Below, piece by piece: positions 19,145 through 27,849 of a stretch of 64,000 bases of DNA (positions within the stretch are counted from its first letter, which is position 1; every line of letters starts with the position of its first letter). Under the pieces are notes generated by a model. It saw nothing but the letters and a program-made list of their open reading frames with translations, was not told where the DNA came from and did no database searches. Both the position numbers and the translations under genes were made by a program. The stretch comes from an uncultured Paracoccaceae bacterium (GTDB lineage: Bacteria > Pseudomonadota > Alphaproteobacteria > Rhodobacterales > Rhodobacteraceae), in NCBI GenBank assembly GCA_947498415.1, contig CANMKB010000003.1:534987-598986 (forward strand). Reading direction: 5' to 3'.

Positions 19145-19170
19145 AGACGCCATGCTTTCGCACGGCGTCT
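19145..19170 (-). terminator. GAAA-tetraloop hairpin between mprF-like gene and homocysteine methyltransferase gene
   Basis: On the minus strand an 11-bp stem AGACGCCGTGC/GCATGGCGTCT closes a GAAA tetraloop, followed by only TATT. It ends 28 bases before the methyltransferase start codon. It can be read as a weak terminator of the upstream gene or as a leader structure of the methyltransferase mRNA. Confidence 0.6.
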
Positions 19171-19216
19171 TTGAAGTGGCAATTTCAATTTGCTCATATT
19201 GATTATGAGGTTGGGC

Positions 19217-21091
19217 CTATTCCGCAGGTGTGACCACGGCCACACCAAATTGCGGATTTCGCAAAGGCTCTGCCTTTTTCACCGATTGAATCAAATCCAA
19301 CGCGGCCAATGTCAGCTGTGGCCAGCCCGGTGCTGCCATATAAAGCGGCTGCCAATGTGGGTTAAAACAGGCTTTGAACTGGCGCAGACCTGCGCCACCC
19401 GCTTTGGTAAAGAACAGCTTTCGCATCCATGTTTCCACAATACCATGACCATCTGGGCTAGCCGGGGCCGCTGCCAACGACAAGCGTGTGACGCCTTCGG
19501 CGCTTGCAGCTTCGATTGCGGATTGAACCAAACGGTGCATAGTGCCATCTGGCGCATCTGGCGTGACGCGCATCAGGTCAAGGCACCATTCGTGACCAGT
19601 TGCATGAAAGGTCACAAAGCCAACCAAGGCACCATCAGCCCAGGCCAGGAAAGTGCGCTGATGGGTAACATAGTTCTCTTCGAACTGACCCATCGACAGA
19701 CCTTTGGCCGTGCCATGCGCAATTTCCCAAGCCTCTGCGACCCGTGTCATATCCTCAAAGGGCAGGGCCTGCGTGCCATCAGCGACAACCAGACCGGCCT
19801 TTTCAGAGTTGCGCAGTTTGCGGCGCAGCTGGCGATACTTGGAGCCTTCCAGCTTGTGGGTCATCGGGTTCAACATGGCTTCGTCAGAAATGTGCAAGAC
19901 AGCCCAGCCTGATTTGCGCGCCTGAAGTGCGTGGCGAGCGGTGATTTTGTATTTACAGACAATGCGATTTTGTTGGCGTGCGATCTGGCGCAAAGGGTCG
20001 GCCAGATCAGCGGAATCTCCATGCACCGGATCAAAGATCGTCGTCAGGGTTTGGCCAGTGCGCACAACGCCACAAATGCCACCCGTGCAATGCAAGATGG
20101 CGCCACCGTTTTGGCGTACGATACCCAGTTCGGCCCGTGCTGTGTTGCGTTTTAGAGCCTCATCCAGATCGCCAGAGGCCTGTGCCATCCATGGTTCCAA
20201 CTCTGCATGGGCTAAGGGGCGTAGCAATGTCAGGCCGCCGACCAAGGCCGGGATGGCGTAATAGATGATGCGGAAGGCCAAGATGCCCGCCATGATCTCC
20301 CCTTCGGGAAGATGTGGAAGCAAGGCCAGTACAGTGAGTTCAAACGGGCCAACCCCACCTGGGGTGCCAGACAGCAATGCTGCGCCAAGGGCGATCAAGT
20401 AAACCGGGAACAATTGAGCAATCGACAGATCCACACCTGCTGGCAGCAAAATCCAGAATGCGGTTGCCGCGGCCAGTGTGTCTAGGAAACACAGCACCAT
20501 CAGAACGGCCATGGCGCGCAGCGTTGGCAATTCGATCTCACGGCCAGAGCGGCGCAGCACCGGGCTGAAAAATGCGATACCCATCATAATGGCGGCGATC
20601 GCCAAGACAGAGCAGGGAATTGTAATGGGAACGTCAGCGGTGGGAAGTACCAAAACGGAGCCCGCTGTCAGAACAGCCCATGCGGCCAAGAAAGTCAGGG
20701 TGACAAATGCGGTGATCTTTGCGGACATCACCATGCCAAGCGAAGGCTGCATTCGCCAGCGAATGAACGCCCCAACAATAGCGCCTGCACCAACGGTTTG
20801 ACCGACAGAAATCGCCGTTGCCCCAGTTAACGTTGCGCGTTTCTGCGAAAGGCCGGTTTGGAAATGGCGATGGGCCACCACATCATAACGTGCCACAGCC
20901 CAAAAGCTGACGCATGTCGCAACAATCGCAGCAATCCACTGGAATGCCGTGACATTCAGCACGGATTGCCAGAGTTGGCCAAAATCGATGTGATGGAGTT
21001 GATTGTATAGTGCCCAGCAACAGGCGACACCAATTCCGATCGGAACCAAGTGACGCAATAGCGTCTGGGCAGAGCGTAAAGTCTGCCTCAC
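19217..21091 (-). CDS. MprF-like membrane protein with DUF2156 aminoacyl-phosphatidylglycerol synthase domain
   Basis: A 624-residue bifunctional membrane protein. Residues 1-310 carry about eight hydrophobic helices of the lysyl-PG flippase type (GTPGGVGPFELTVLALLP is the typical signature). Residues about 320-620 form a DUF2156 domain with tandem GNAT folds (SGWAVLHISDEAML, LEGSKYRQLRRKLRNSEKAG). MprF proteins transfer lysine or alanine from tRNA to phosphatidylglycerol and flip the product, lowering envelope negative charge. I prefer the GTG at 21091 because a GAGGG site lies nine bases upstream; a TTG at 21112 is the alternative. No serine-hydrolase partner (as in the lpiA-atvA operons of rhizobia) is adjacent. 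Confidence 0.85.
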   Translation of the reverse strand: MRQTLRSAQTLLRHLVPIGIGVACCWALYNQLHHIDFGQLWQSVLNVTAFQWIAAIVATCVSFWAVARYDVVAHRHFQTGLSQKRATLTGATAISVGQTVGAGAIVGAFIRWRMQPSLGMVMSAKITAFVTLTFLAAWAVLTAGSVLVLPTADVPITIPCSVLAIAAIMMGIAFFSPVLRRSGREIELPTLRAMAVLMVLCFLDTLAAATAFWILLPAGVDLSIAQLFPVYLIALGAALLSGTPGGVGPFELTVLALLPHLPEGEIMAGILAFRIIYYAIPALVGGLTLLRPLAHAELEPWMAQASGDLDEALKRNTARAELGIVRQNGGAILHCTGGICGVVRTGQTLTTIFDPVHGDSADLADPLRQIARQQNRIVCKYKITARHALQARKSGWAVLHISDEAMLNPMTHKLEGSKYRQLRRKLRNSEKAGLVVADGTQALPFEDMTRVAEAWEIAHGTAKGLSMGQFEENYVTHQRTFLAWADGALVGFVTFHATGHEWCLDLMRVTPDAPDGTMHRLVQSAIEAASAEGVTRLSLAAAPASPDGHGIVETWMRKLFFTKAGGAGLRQFKACFNPHWQPLYMAAPGWPQLTLAALDLIQSVKKAEPLRNPQFGVAVVTPAE

Positions 21092-21253
21092 GTAAGAAAC
21101 CCTCAACCTCAAATTATCCCACCGTAGTTCATTCTGAACTCGGAAGGTTGATGAGACATTAACTCCTGCAGGTTAAAAAATTACAAAACGAACAAGTGGT
21201 TAACCAGCTGTACGCCTTATGGTTGATTTTTGCAACACTGCCTCCAAATGGCC

Positions 21254-21571
21254 TTATTCAGCTTCGTTCAGAACCTGTTCCTTTGCATCCAGCAAACAAG
21301 CCGCCAGTTTTTCACGAATAGTGTCTGAAGGCACGCGGCCTTCGAGATCGGCCGTGACTTTACGAATAACGTCCTCAGTGCCGGGTTCTTCAAAGTCAGA
21401 CTTAACCACCGTGATTGCATAAGCTTCGGCGTCATCGCCGGTTTTGCCCATCAATTCTGCAGCCCAATACCCTAGCAATTTATTCGCACGGGCTTCTGCT
21501 TTGAATTGCATCGCTTCGTCATGTGCGAACTTGGCTTCAAAAGCTTTTTCACGATCGTCAAATGTTGACAT
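21254..21571 (-). CDS. DUF1476 protein, F1-ATPase inhibitor zeta subunit
   Basis: A 105-residue, charged, all-helical protein of the DUF1476 family, whose Paracoccus denitrificans member is the zeta subunit that blocks ATP hydrolysis by the F1 motor. The start MSTFDDREKAFEAKFAHDEA contains the inhibitory N-terminal helix and is strongly conserved in alphaproteobacteria. A GGAGG ribosome site lies before the ATG at 21571. It is divergent from purC across 157 bases; this neighbourhood with pur genes is common in the group although no functional link is known. Confidence 0.93.
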   Translation of the reverse strand: MSTFDDREKAFEAKFAHDEAMQFKAEARANKLLGYWAAELMGKTGDDAEAYAITVVKSDFEEPGTEDVIRKVTADLEGRVPSDTIREKLAACLLDAKEQVLNEAE

Positions 21572-21728
21572 AGGCGTCCTCCGGTTGCTTTTCGCATTTC
21601 TTATTAAGATATGAACTTTATAAGCGTGCGCTGCAAGGGGCAGCGGTGCTTGCGACATGGTCATTCATAGCTTAAAGAGCGCCCATGAAGCAGGGAGTCG
21701 GTCTCTGCACTCGATGGAAAGTGACCCC

Positions 21729-22490
21729 ATGGCGCGCGGTAAGAAGCTCTACGAAGGCAAAGCGAAGGTTCTGTATGAAGGCACAGAGCCTGGCACAATC
21801 ATTCAATACTTCAAGGACGATGCCACCGCGTTTAATGCTGAAAAGAAAGACGTGATCGACGGTAAAGGTGTTCTGAACAACCGTCTGAGCGAGTATTTCA
21901 TGGTTGGTCTGGGCCAGATTGGTGTGCCGACCCATTTTCTAAAGCGCCTGAACATGCGTGAGCAGTTGGTGCGGTCTTGTGAGATCATTCCATTGGAAGT
22001 GATCGTGCGCAACTTCGCCGCAGGCTCATTGGCGAAACGTCTGGGTATGGAAGAGGGCACACAGCTGCCGCGCCCCATTGTTGAGTACAGCTATAAAGAC
22101 GACAGCCTTGGCGATCCGCTGGTTCCAGAAGAATACATTGCTGCCTTTGGCTGGGCGTCTCAGCAAGATATGGATGACATTCTCAGCATCGCGCTGCGTG
22201 TGAATGATTTCCTGTCCGGCGTTATGTATGGCGTTGGTATCAAGCTGATCGATTTCAAAATCGAAATTGGCCGTGTTTACGAAGGTGACTTCCAGCGTTT
22301 GGTTGTTGCCGATGAGATTTCCCCGGACAGCTGCCGCCTGTGGGATATGGAAACCGGTCAGAAGCTGGACAAAGACGTGTTCCGCCGTGACCTTGGCAAT
22401 CTGACCGATGCTTATTCCGAAGTGGCGCGTCGTTTGGGTGTTTTGCCCAAAAACGCAACACCGATGAACAAGCCGACACTGATCAACTAA
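21729..22490 (+). CDS. purC: Phosphoribosylaminoimidazole-succinocarboxamide synthase
   Basis: SAICAR synthetase, joining aspartate to CAIR with ATP in de novo purine synthesis. The 253-residue protein starts [14 protein letters not shown] and carries the ATP-site DDATAFN and the substrate loop [14 protein letters not shown] use the ATG at 21729, preceded by GGAAAG and matching the natural family start; 24 upstream codons are open but add unrelated sequence. purS and purQ follow, with an intrinsic terminator between purC and purS. Confidence 0.97.
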   Translation: MARGKKLYEGKAKVLYEGTEPGTIIQYFKDDATAFNAEKKDVIDGKGVLNNRLSEYFMVGLGQIGVPTHFLKRLNMREQLVRSCEIIPLEVIVRNFAAGSLAKRLGMEEGTQLPRPIVEYSYKDDSLGDPLVPEEYIAAFGWASQQDMDDILSIALRVNDFLSGVMYGVGIKLIDFKIEIGRVYEGDFQRLVVADEISPDSCRLWDMETGQKLDKDVFRRDLGNLTDAYSEVARRLGVLPKNATPMNKPTLIN

Positions 22491-22494
22491 ACCG

Positions 22495-22519
22495 AAAGCC
22501 CTGCTGCATGCGGGGCTTT
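22495..22519 (+). terminator. Intrinsic terminator between purC and purS
   Basis: Ten-base-pair stem AAAGCCCTGC/GCGGGGCTTT with a TGCAT loop, then five T in total. It would cut purC transcripts before purS, so purS-purQ either have their own promoter or rely on partial read-through. Confidence 0.8.
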
Positions 22520-22521
22520 TT

Positions 22522-22543
22522 GAGTATTTTTGGAAAGATGAAG
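22522..22543 (+). repeat. 22-bp post-terminator repeat, copy 2
   Basis: Starts GAGTATTTTT and ends AAAGATGAAG with a single difference (G for A at the eleventh base) from the other copies. It begins two bases after the U-tract of the purC terminator. Confidence 0.8.
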
Positions 22544-22586
22544 CCCCGGGTGGGTTTCCGATTGATACGAGCTGGAGAAGATCGAG

Positions 22587-22817
22587 ATGAAAGCACGTGT
22601 GTACGTGATGCTGAAAAACGGCGTTTTGGACCCACAGGGTGAGGCTGTGCGCCACGCGTTGGGAACTTTGGGCTTTGAGGGTGTTGAAGGTGTGCGCCAA
22701 GGTAAAGTGATCGAGCTTGATCTGGCTGAGGGCACAACTGAGGCGACCGTGACCGAGATGTGTGAAAAGCTGCTCGCGAATACGGTCATCGAAAGCTACC
22801 GCGTGGAGCTGCTGTAA
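22587..22817 (+). CDS. purS: Phosphoribosylformylglycinamidine synthase subunit PurS
   Basis: A 76-residue structural subunit of the three-part FGAM synthetase used where PurL is the small form. The sequence begins [17 protein letters not shown], the typical PurS start, and ends with IESYRVELL. It overlaps purQ by one base (TAATG), so the two are translationally coupled. The catalytic subunit gene purL is not in the window. Confidence 0.96.
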   Translation: MKARVYVMLKNGVLDPQGEAVRHALGTLGFEGVEGVRQGKVIELDLAEGTTEATVTEMCEKLLANTVIESYRVELL

Positions 22818-23485
22818 TGAAGGCTGCAGTCATCGTATTTCCGGGTTCAAACTGTGACCGCGATTTGGCGGTGGCGTTTGAGCGTGCTGGTGCAGACGTC
22901 AGCATGGTGTGGCACAAAGAAACCGATTTGCCGGCGGGCACCGACATTGTTGGTGTGCCAGGTGGGTTTTCATATGGCGACTATCTGCGCACAGGCGCGA
23001 TTGCCGCGCAGTCTCCGATTTGTCGTTCGGTTGTGAAGCATGCTGAAGCGGGCGGATACGCCATGGGCGTGTGTAATGGTTTCCAGATCCTGACCGAAAC
23101 AGGCCTGTTGCCAGGCGCGCTGCGCCGCAATGCTGGTCTTAAGTACATTTGCCGCACGGTTGGTCTGAATGTTGCAACCGAAGACAGCGTGTTTACCGCT
23201 GGCTACAAGAAGGGTGACGAAATTCAGATCCCGATTGCGCATCATGATGGCAACTATTTCGCCGATGATGAAACTTTGGCGCGTCTGAAGGGCGATGATC
23301 GCATCGCATTTACCTATTCTGACAACCCAAATGGCTCTGTTGCGGATATCGCGGGTGTGCTTTCTGCAAACCGTCGCGTGCTTGGCATGATGCCGCATCC
23401 AGAACGGGCCGCTGATGCGGGCCACGGTGGTGTCGACGGAACGGCAATGTTTAGCGCATTGATCGATCAAGTCGTGCCAGCCTGA
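22817..23485 (+). CDS. purQ: Phosphoribosylformylglycinamidine synthase subunit PurQ
   Basis: The 222-residue glutaminase subunit of FGAM synthetase, supplying ammonia to PurL. A class I glutamine amidotransferase fold is clear: [13 protein letters not shown], the nucleophile cysteine in GVCNGFQIL near residue 86, and the His-Glu pair in MMPHPERA near the C-terminus. It is coupled to purS and followed by a hairpin at 23490. Confidence 0.97.
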   Translation: MKAAVIVFPGSNCDRDLAVAFERAGADVSMVWHKETDLPAGTDIVGVPGGFSYGDYLRTGAIAAQSPICRSVVKHAEAGGYAMGVCNGFQILTETGLLPGALRRNAGLKYICRTVGLNVATEDSVFTAGYKKGDEIQIPIAHHDGNYFADDETLARLKGDDRIAFTYSDNPNGSVADIAGVLSANRRVLGMMPHPERAADAGHGGVDGTAMFSALIDQVVPA

Positions 23486-23489
23486 CTTG

Positions 23490-23513
23490 AGTACGCCGCC
23501 TTGGCGGCGTACT
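23490..23513 (+). terminator. Hairpin after purQ
   Basis: Perfect 10-11 bp stem AGTACGCCGCC/GGCGGCGTACT with a very short loop; the following tract is only CTTAG, so termination may be incomplete. It lies 9 bases before the start codon of the sensor kinase gene. Confidence 0.6.
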
Positions 23514-23522
23514 CTTAGCTGC

Positions 23523-25286
23523 ATGAGTGCAGAAACCAAATCACCTCTTCGGAAGAGACGGCTTAGAACCGTTAGCTGGCGCGTGCGCGTGGCGCTTTCT
23601 GCGCTGTGTTTGATTGCGGGCAGCACGATTTGGATCACCAACAGTTATCTGACTGACCGATTTACCCTAAACACCCGCAACCGCGCAGAATTACGCTTGG
23701 CGCTGTATTCGGGAAACTTGCAATCCGAGCTGCGCCGAAACGCAATTGTGCCGCAGCTATTGGCGCGTGATCCTGAGCTGATCCGGGCACTTGAAGATAG
23801 CGATTTCACACAATCCACCGCGCGTCTGATTTCCTTTGTCGAGGAAATTGGCGCGGCCTCTTTGGTTTTGCTGGATGATGATGGGCGCACGGTGGCCGCG
23901 ACGGATCGCAACCGCCTCGGTGAAAGCCATCGGCAAGATGCGGTGTTTGTGGATGCGTTGCGATCAAATGCGACCGTTTTCACGGCGCAACCTCGGGAAT
24001 CGGCAGGATATAGCTTTGCCTATTCACGGCGCTTGGAAGAGCAAAACCAAGTACTGGGCGTGATCGTGGTTGAGGTGGATTTGGCCAAGTTTGAACGCGC
24101 TTGGGCCGGGATTTCAGATGCGGTTTTGGTGGCTGACAGTCAGGGCACCATTATTCTTGCAACCGAGCCGCGTTGGCGTGGATTGACCGAGGGCGAGGCG
24201 CTTGCGCGTCAGCCTGCATCAGGTGCTATTGAGCGTGCAATTCAGGCGACCTCTGATTGGACAGCGCTGCCGGCGGATGCCTATTTGCAGGGTGAGGCCG
24301 TGATGCGCAAAGAGGCGCGCATCCCGTTTCGCGGCTGGCATATCGCCAGCTTCACCTCATACACTTCCGTGCGCGAGCGGGTGAACTCGGTGCTGGCACT
24401 CGAGATTATGGGATTCGCCATTCTGCTGGCGCTCGCCTTTTATTTTTCCAGTCGTAAGAATGCCTTGCGCATGGCGCTGTTCCAACGTGAATCGGCGAGC
24501 CTTCGCGCATTGAACCAACGCTTGCAGCGAGAAATTGCCGAGCGCGAGCGCATGCAATTGAGCCTTGAAGTGGCCGAACAAAGCCTTGCGCAAAGTTCAA
24601 AACTGGCCGCTTTGGGTGAGATGTCGGCGGCGGTTTCTCATGAGTTGAACCAGCCATTGGCCGCGATGAAAACCTATCTGGCTGGGGCGCGTTTGCTGGT
24701 GCGACGCAATCGCCCAGAAGAGGCGCTTTCATCGTTTAAGCGGATCGACGATCTGATCGAACGCATGGGCGCCATCACCAAGCAGTTGAAATCCTACGCG
24801 CGCAAAGGCGGAGAGGACTTTGCCCCTGTAGAAATGGGGGATGCACTGGCTTCGGCACTGTCGATGATGGAGCCTCAGCTGCGTCAACGTCAGGTGAAAA
24901 TTGAACGTATTATCCCGGATGACTCGGTGCGGGTGATGGGGGATCGTGTGCGGATTGAGCAGGTGATGATCAACCTGTTGCGCAACGCAATGGATGCCAC
25001 CAAAGGCGTGGATGAGCCAGAGATCGAAGTGCTGCTGGCCGCCGGGGAAACCGCGACACTGACAGTGCGCGACAACGGGGCAGGGATCGAAAACCTCGAC
25101 GACCTGTTTGAACCATTCTACACCACCAAGCAGCCCGGCGACGGGGTTGGGCTGGGCCTTGCCATTTCTTCTGGTATCGTGAACGACCTAGGAGGCCGCC
25201 TGACCGCCAGAAATGGTCAGGGGGGCGGGGCTGTATTTGAGGTACAGCTGCCTATCTTGAGTGGTGAGATCGAAGCTGCGGAGTAA
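23523..25286 (+). CDS. dctB: DctB-like sensor histidine kinase
   Basis: A 587-residue membrane sensor kinase. A first membrane helix (about 22-44), a periplasmic Cache-type sensor of about 250 residues, a second helix (about 295-315), a coiled coil and the kinase core follow in order. The H-box reads SHELNQPLAAMKTYL with the histidine near 373, the form typical of the DctB subfamily; N-box NLLRNAMDATKG and G-boxes DNGAGIE and GVGLGLAIS are intact. DctB senses C4-dicarboxylates such as succinate in rhizobia. The response regulator gene follows after three bases. No dctPQM or dctA transporter gene is nearby, so the ligand assignment is by family only. Confidence 0.85.
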   Translation: MSAETKSPLRKRRLRTVSWRVRVALSALCLIAGSTIWITNSYLTDRFTLNTRNRAELRLALYSGNLQSELRRNAIVPQLLARDPELIRALEDSDFTQSTARLISFVEEIGAASLVLLDDDGRTVAATDRNRLGESHRQDAVFVDALRSNATVFTAQPRESAGYSFAYSRRLEEQNQVLGVIVVEVDLAKFERAWAGISDAVLVADSQGTIILATEPRWRGLTEGEALARQPASGAIERAIQATSDWTALPADAYLQGEAVMRKEARIPFRGWHIASFTSYTSVRERVNSVLALEIMGFAILLALAFYFSSRKNALRMALFQRESASLRALNQRLQREIAERERMQLSLEVAEQSLAQSSKLAALGEMSAAVSHELNQPLAAMKTYLAGARLLVRRNRPEEALSSFKRIDDLIERMGAITKQLKSYARKGGEDFAPVEMGDALASALSMMEPQLRQRQVKIERIIPDDSVRVMGDRVRIEQVMINLLRNAMDATKGVDEPEIEVLLAAGETATLTVRDNGAGIENLDDLFEPFYTTKQPGDGVGLGLAISSGIVNDLGGRLTARNGQGGGAVFEVQLPILSGEIEAAE

Positions 25287-25289
25287 AAT

Positions 25290-26624
25290 ATGGCGCAAGC
25301 TATGAAAATCGCGATCGTGGATGACGAGAAAGATATGCGTCAATCCATCAGCCAGTGGCTGGCCTTGTCAGGCTATGACACGGAAACCTTTGCCAGTGCC
25401 GAAGAGGCGCTGAAAGTGCTGGGGCCGGAGTATCCTGGCATTGTGATTTCCGACATCAAAATGCCCGGCATGGACGGGATGCAATTTCTAAAGAAACTGA
25501 TGGGCACCGACAGTGCGCTGCCTGTGATTATGATCACCGGTCACGGCGATGTGCCCATGGCGGTCGAGGCCATGCGCGTGGGTGCGTTTGATTTCCTTGA
25601 AAAACCGTTTAACCCGGATCGGATGAATCAATTGGCCAAAAAGGCCGCCAATGCACGCCGTCTGACTTTGGATAACCGGGTGCTGCGGCGCGAGTTGTCA
25701 GACGGCAGCCAGCTGATGAAAAAGCTGATTGGCTCTTCGCCTGTGATGTCCCGTTTGAAAGAAGATATTCTTGATCTGGGCCAAGCCGATGGTCACGTGT
25801 TGATTGATGGCGAAACCGGCACGGGCAAGACATTGGTGGCCCATGCGCTGCATGCGGTGGGCAGTCGCGCAGGTAAGAAATTTGTGCTGGTCAGCTGTTC
25901 AGCCCTAGAGGAAGACGCGTTGGCAAAACGTTTGTTCGGGCCGATGTTGCCCGAAGATACCCAATTGCCAGCCATCGAAGAGGCCCGCGGGGGCACTTTG
26001 GTTTTGGAAGATGTCGAAGCACTTTCAGATAGTCTTCAGGCGCGTTTGTTGAGCATTATCAATGATCAGGGCACTCCAGCGGAAACGCGGATTGTTGCGA
26101 TTTGTAACCTGCAAGAACAAAACCGCACTTGCGAAGACGCCTTACGCTCTGACTTGTTCTACCGTTTGGCCGCGTTGCGCATCACGGTGCCACCTTTGCG
26201 CCAACGGGGCGAAGACATTCTGACGTTGTTCACCCGTCATGCCGAGCAATTCTCGGATGAATATGGCTGTGATGCGCCACAGGTCTCTGCTCAGGAAGCG
26301 GCGCAATTGTTGCAGGCACCTTGGCCGGGCAATGTGCGCCAGCTGATCAATTTGGCGGAACGCGCGGTGCTGCAATCGCGCCGAGGCGGGGGGACCATTG
26401 CCTCGCTCTTGATGAATGATCACGAGGAAATGCAGCCGGTGATGACCACCGAGGGCAAGCCTTTGAAAGAATACGTCGAAGCCTTTGAGCGCATGTTGAT
26501 CGACAACACCATGCGGCGGCATCGTGGCTCTATCGCCTCTGTCATGGACGAGCTGTGCCTACCACGCCGGACATTGAACGAGAAGATGGCGAAGTACGGA
26601 TTGCAACGCGCGGACTATCTGTAG
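25290..26624 (+). CDS. dctD: DctD-like response regulator lacking the GAFTGA loop
   Basis: A 444-residue regulator with receiver, AAA+ and Fis-type helix-turn-helix domains. The receiver has the acidic pocket (IVDDEKD), the phospho-aspartate in ISDIKMPG near 55 and the lysine in LEKPF. The AAA+ domain keeps Walker A GETGTGKT near 174 and the DLFYRL and PPLRQRGEDI segments, but the sigma54-contacting GAFTGA loop is absent: after LFGPM the chain runs directly to LPAIEEARGGTLVLEDVE. Walker B reads LVLEDV instead of LxLDEI. The C-terminal LCLPRRTLNEKMAKYG is the DNA-binding helix-turn-helix. It is translated from an ATG three bases after dctB. It probably acts without sigma54, perhaps with the housekeeping sigma factor as Rhodobacter capsulatus NtrC does. 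Confidence 0.85.
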   Translation: MAQAMKIAIVDDEKDMRQSISQWLALSGYDTETFASAEEALKVLGPEYPGIVISDIKMPGMDGMQFLKKLMGTDSALPVIMITGHGDVPMAVEAMRVGAFDFLEKPFNPDRMNQLAKKAANARRLTLDNRVLRRELSDGSQLMKKLIGSSPVMSRLKEDILDLGQADGHVLIDGETGTGKTLVAHALHAVGSRAGKKFVLVSCSALEEDALAKRLFGPMLPEDTQLPAIEEARGGTLVLEDVEALSDSLQARLLSIINDQGTPAETRIVAICNLQEQNRTCEDALRSDLFYRLAALRITVPPLRQRGEDILTLFTRHAEQFSDEYGCDAPQVSAQEAAQLLQAPWPGNVRQLINLAERAVLQSRRGGGTIASLLMNDHEEMQPVMTTEGKPLKEYVEAFERMLIDNTMRRHRGSIASVMDELCLPRRTLNEKMAKYGLQRADYL

Positions 26625-26742
26625 CGCTGTCATCTATCGACAAATTAAGTGATCGCCGTCGGCCCATATCGGGCTTGCGGCGATTGCCATTTGTTGGGAT
26701 GGACAACCGAAAGAGATTTGGCGTTTCGTTTAGGATTTTCAC

Positions 26743-27444
26743 ATGGCTCTTGTCCGCAAACTTCCACGTGCATTCTTGTTTGATATGGATGGGCTGCTGC
26801 TTGATACCGAACGGATGTTTTTGCAGGCCTTCCTAGAGCTAACAGCGCCTTTGGGGATCGCAAATGCGCAGGCTGATGCGTTTTTCCGCGATCTGGTTGG
26901 CACATCTGCGCAGGTCACAACGGCAAGGTTGGATGCGTTTTTACCGGGTTCTGTAGATCGTGCGACGTTTGATCAGGATTGGCGAACGCTTCATGCGGCG
27001 AACGTGGAAAAGGGCGTTCCGGTGAAAGCCTATGCTGTAGAGGTGTTGACAGCCATCCAGTATCTGAACGTGCCCATGGCGGTTGTCACCTCGACCCGCG
27101 CAGCCCCGGCTAAGCACCATTTGGAACATGCGGGTTTGAATGGGTATTTCAAAACCATCTGCGCGGGGGATGAAGTGTCGGCCAATAAGCCAGACCCCGC
27201 GCCATATTTAGAAGCGGCAGACCGGTTGGGTGTGCCGGCATCTGATTGCATTGCCTTTGAAGACAGTGATTTAGGCACCACCGCGGCAACCCGCGCGGGC
27301 TGCCGCACCTTCCAAATCCCAGATTTACGTCCCTTGGGCAAACCCTTGCCTGACTTAGGGCAGGCCATTTCAACCGATTTACGCGATGCTGCAGATCAGA
27401 TTGGGCTCTTTGACCCGACATTAACCAATGCCGTGCAATTCTAA
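26743..27444 (+). CDS. HAD superfamily phosphatase (beta-phosphoglucomutase-like)
   Basis: A 233-residue haloacid-dehalogenase hydrolase with a cap inserted after motif I. Motif I is FDMDGLLLDTE with both catalytic aspartates, motif II is VVTSTRAAPAK, the lysine of motif III is in SANKPDPAPYLEAA and the acidic motif IV is FEDSDLGTTAA. This layout fits subfamily IA phosphatases/phosphoglucomutases acting on sugar phosphates. An AGGA site lies nine bases before the ATG. It stands alone between dctD and the rne leader. Substrate unknown. Confidence 0.88.
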   Translation: MALVRKLPRAFLFDMDGLLLDTERMFLQAFLELTAPLGIANAQADAFFRDLVGTSAQVTTARLDAFLPGSVDRATFDQDWRTLHAANVEKGVPVKAYAVEVLTAIQYLNVPMAVVTSTRAAPAKHHLEHAGLNGYFKTICAGDEVSANKPDPAPYLEAADRLGVPASDCIAFEDSDLGTTAATRAGCRTFQIPDLRPLGKPLPDLGQAISTDLRDAADQIGLFDPTLTNAVQF

Positions 27445-27849
27445 GACGATTACCCATTGTGTTTTCCACAGGGGTAGTCTTATGTAGTTATGACGGATTG
27501 CGCAGTTTTACTTGCGCACCGCAATGAGTTTCGCTGATCGACGGTTGTTGAGGACGCAGTTGCGCCCAATCGCCGGTCAGGCCGATTAAGCCCCTAGGGG
27601 CTGCAAAGACCGCCCGGACCGCATCAGATTGCGGCGGGCCTGTAACAGGCGCCTTTGGCGTCGGAGAAGAACCGCGATGAAGCGCGCGATGACATTGAGA
27701 AACCGAGCAGAGGCCGCCAGCGGCCCTCTCGGCCGCGCGTCAAACCTCGCCCTGACAAGACACCCCCCGCTAACCCTTGCGCCGCCCGGTTTATCAGCCT
27801 TTTTGATACCTTGGCGGGCCAGATCCATGCGCGGGTGCAACTGGAAAAC
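27445..27849 (+). promoter_or_regulatory. Long structured leader of rne
   Basis: The 405 bases before the rne start hold no convincing gene. They contain a stacked hairpin at 27612-27639 (GCCCG, two-base bulge, CCGCA paired with TGCGG, CGGGC), the perfect palindrome AGCCCCTAGGGGCT at 27589-27602, the small hairpin GCCTG-TAA-CAGGC at 27638-27650 and GGCCGC-CA-GCGGCC around 27711-27725. RNase E limits its own mRNA through a long leader in enterobacteria; a similar role here is inference. Confidence 0.55.

Noticed and set aside
21160..21220. CtrA-type binding site (TTAA-N7-TTAA) in the region between the mprF-like and DUF1476 genes
   Set aside because: Two TTAA elements are present but separated by ten bases, not seven.
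27655..27849. In-frame N-terminal extension of RNase E by 65 residues
   Set aside because: The extension is unlike any RNase E and overlaps several stable RNA stems; the ATG at 27850 begins the conserved family N-terminus.
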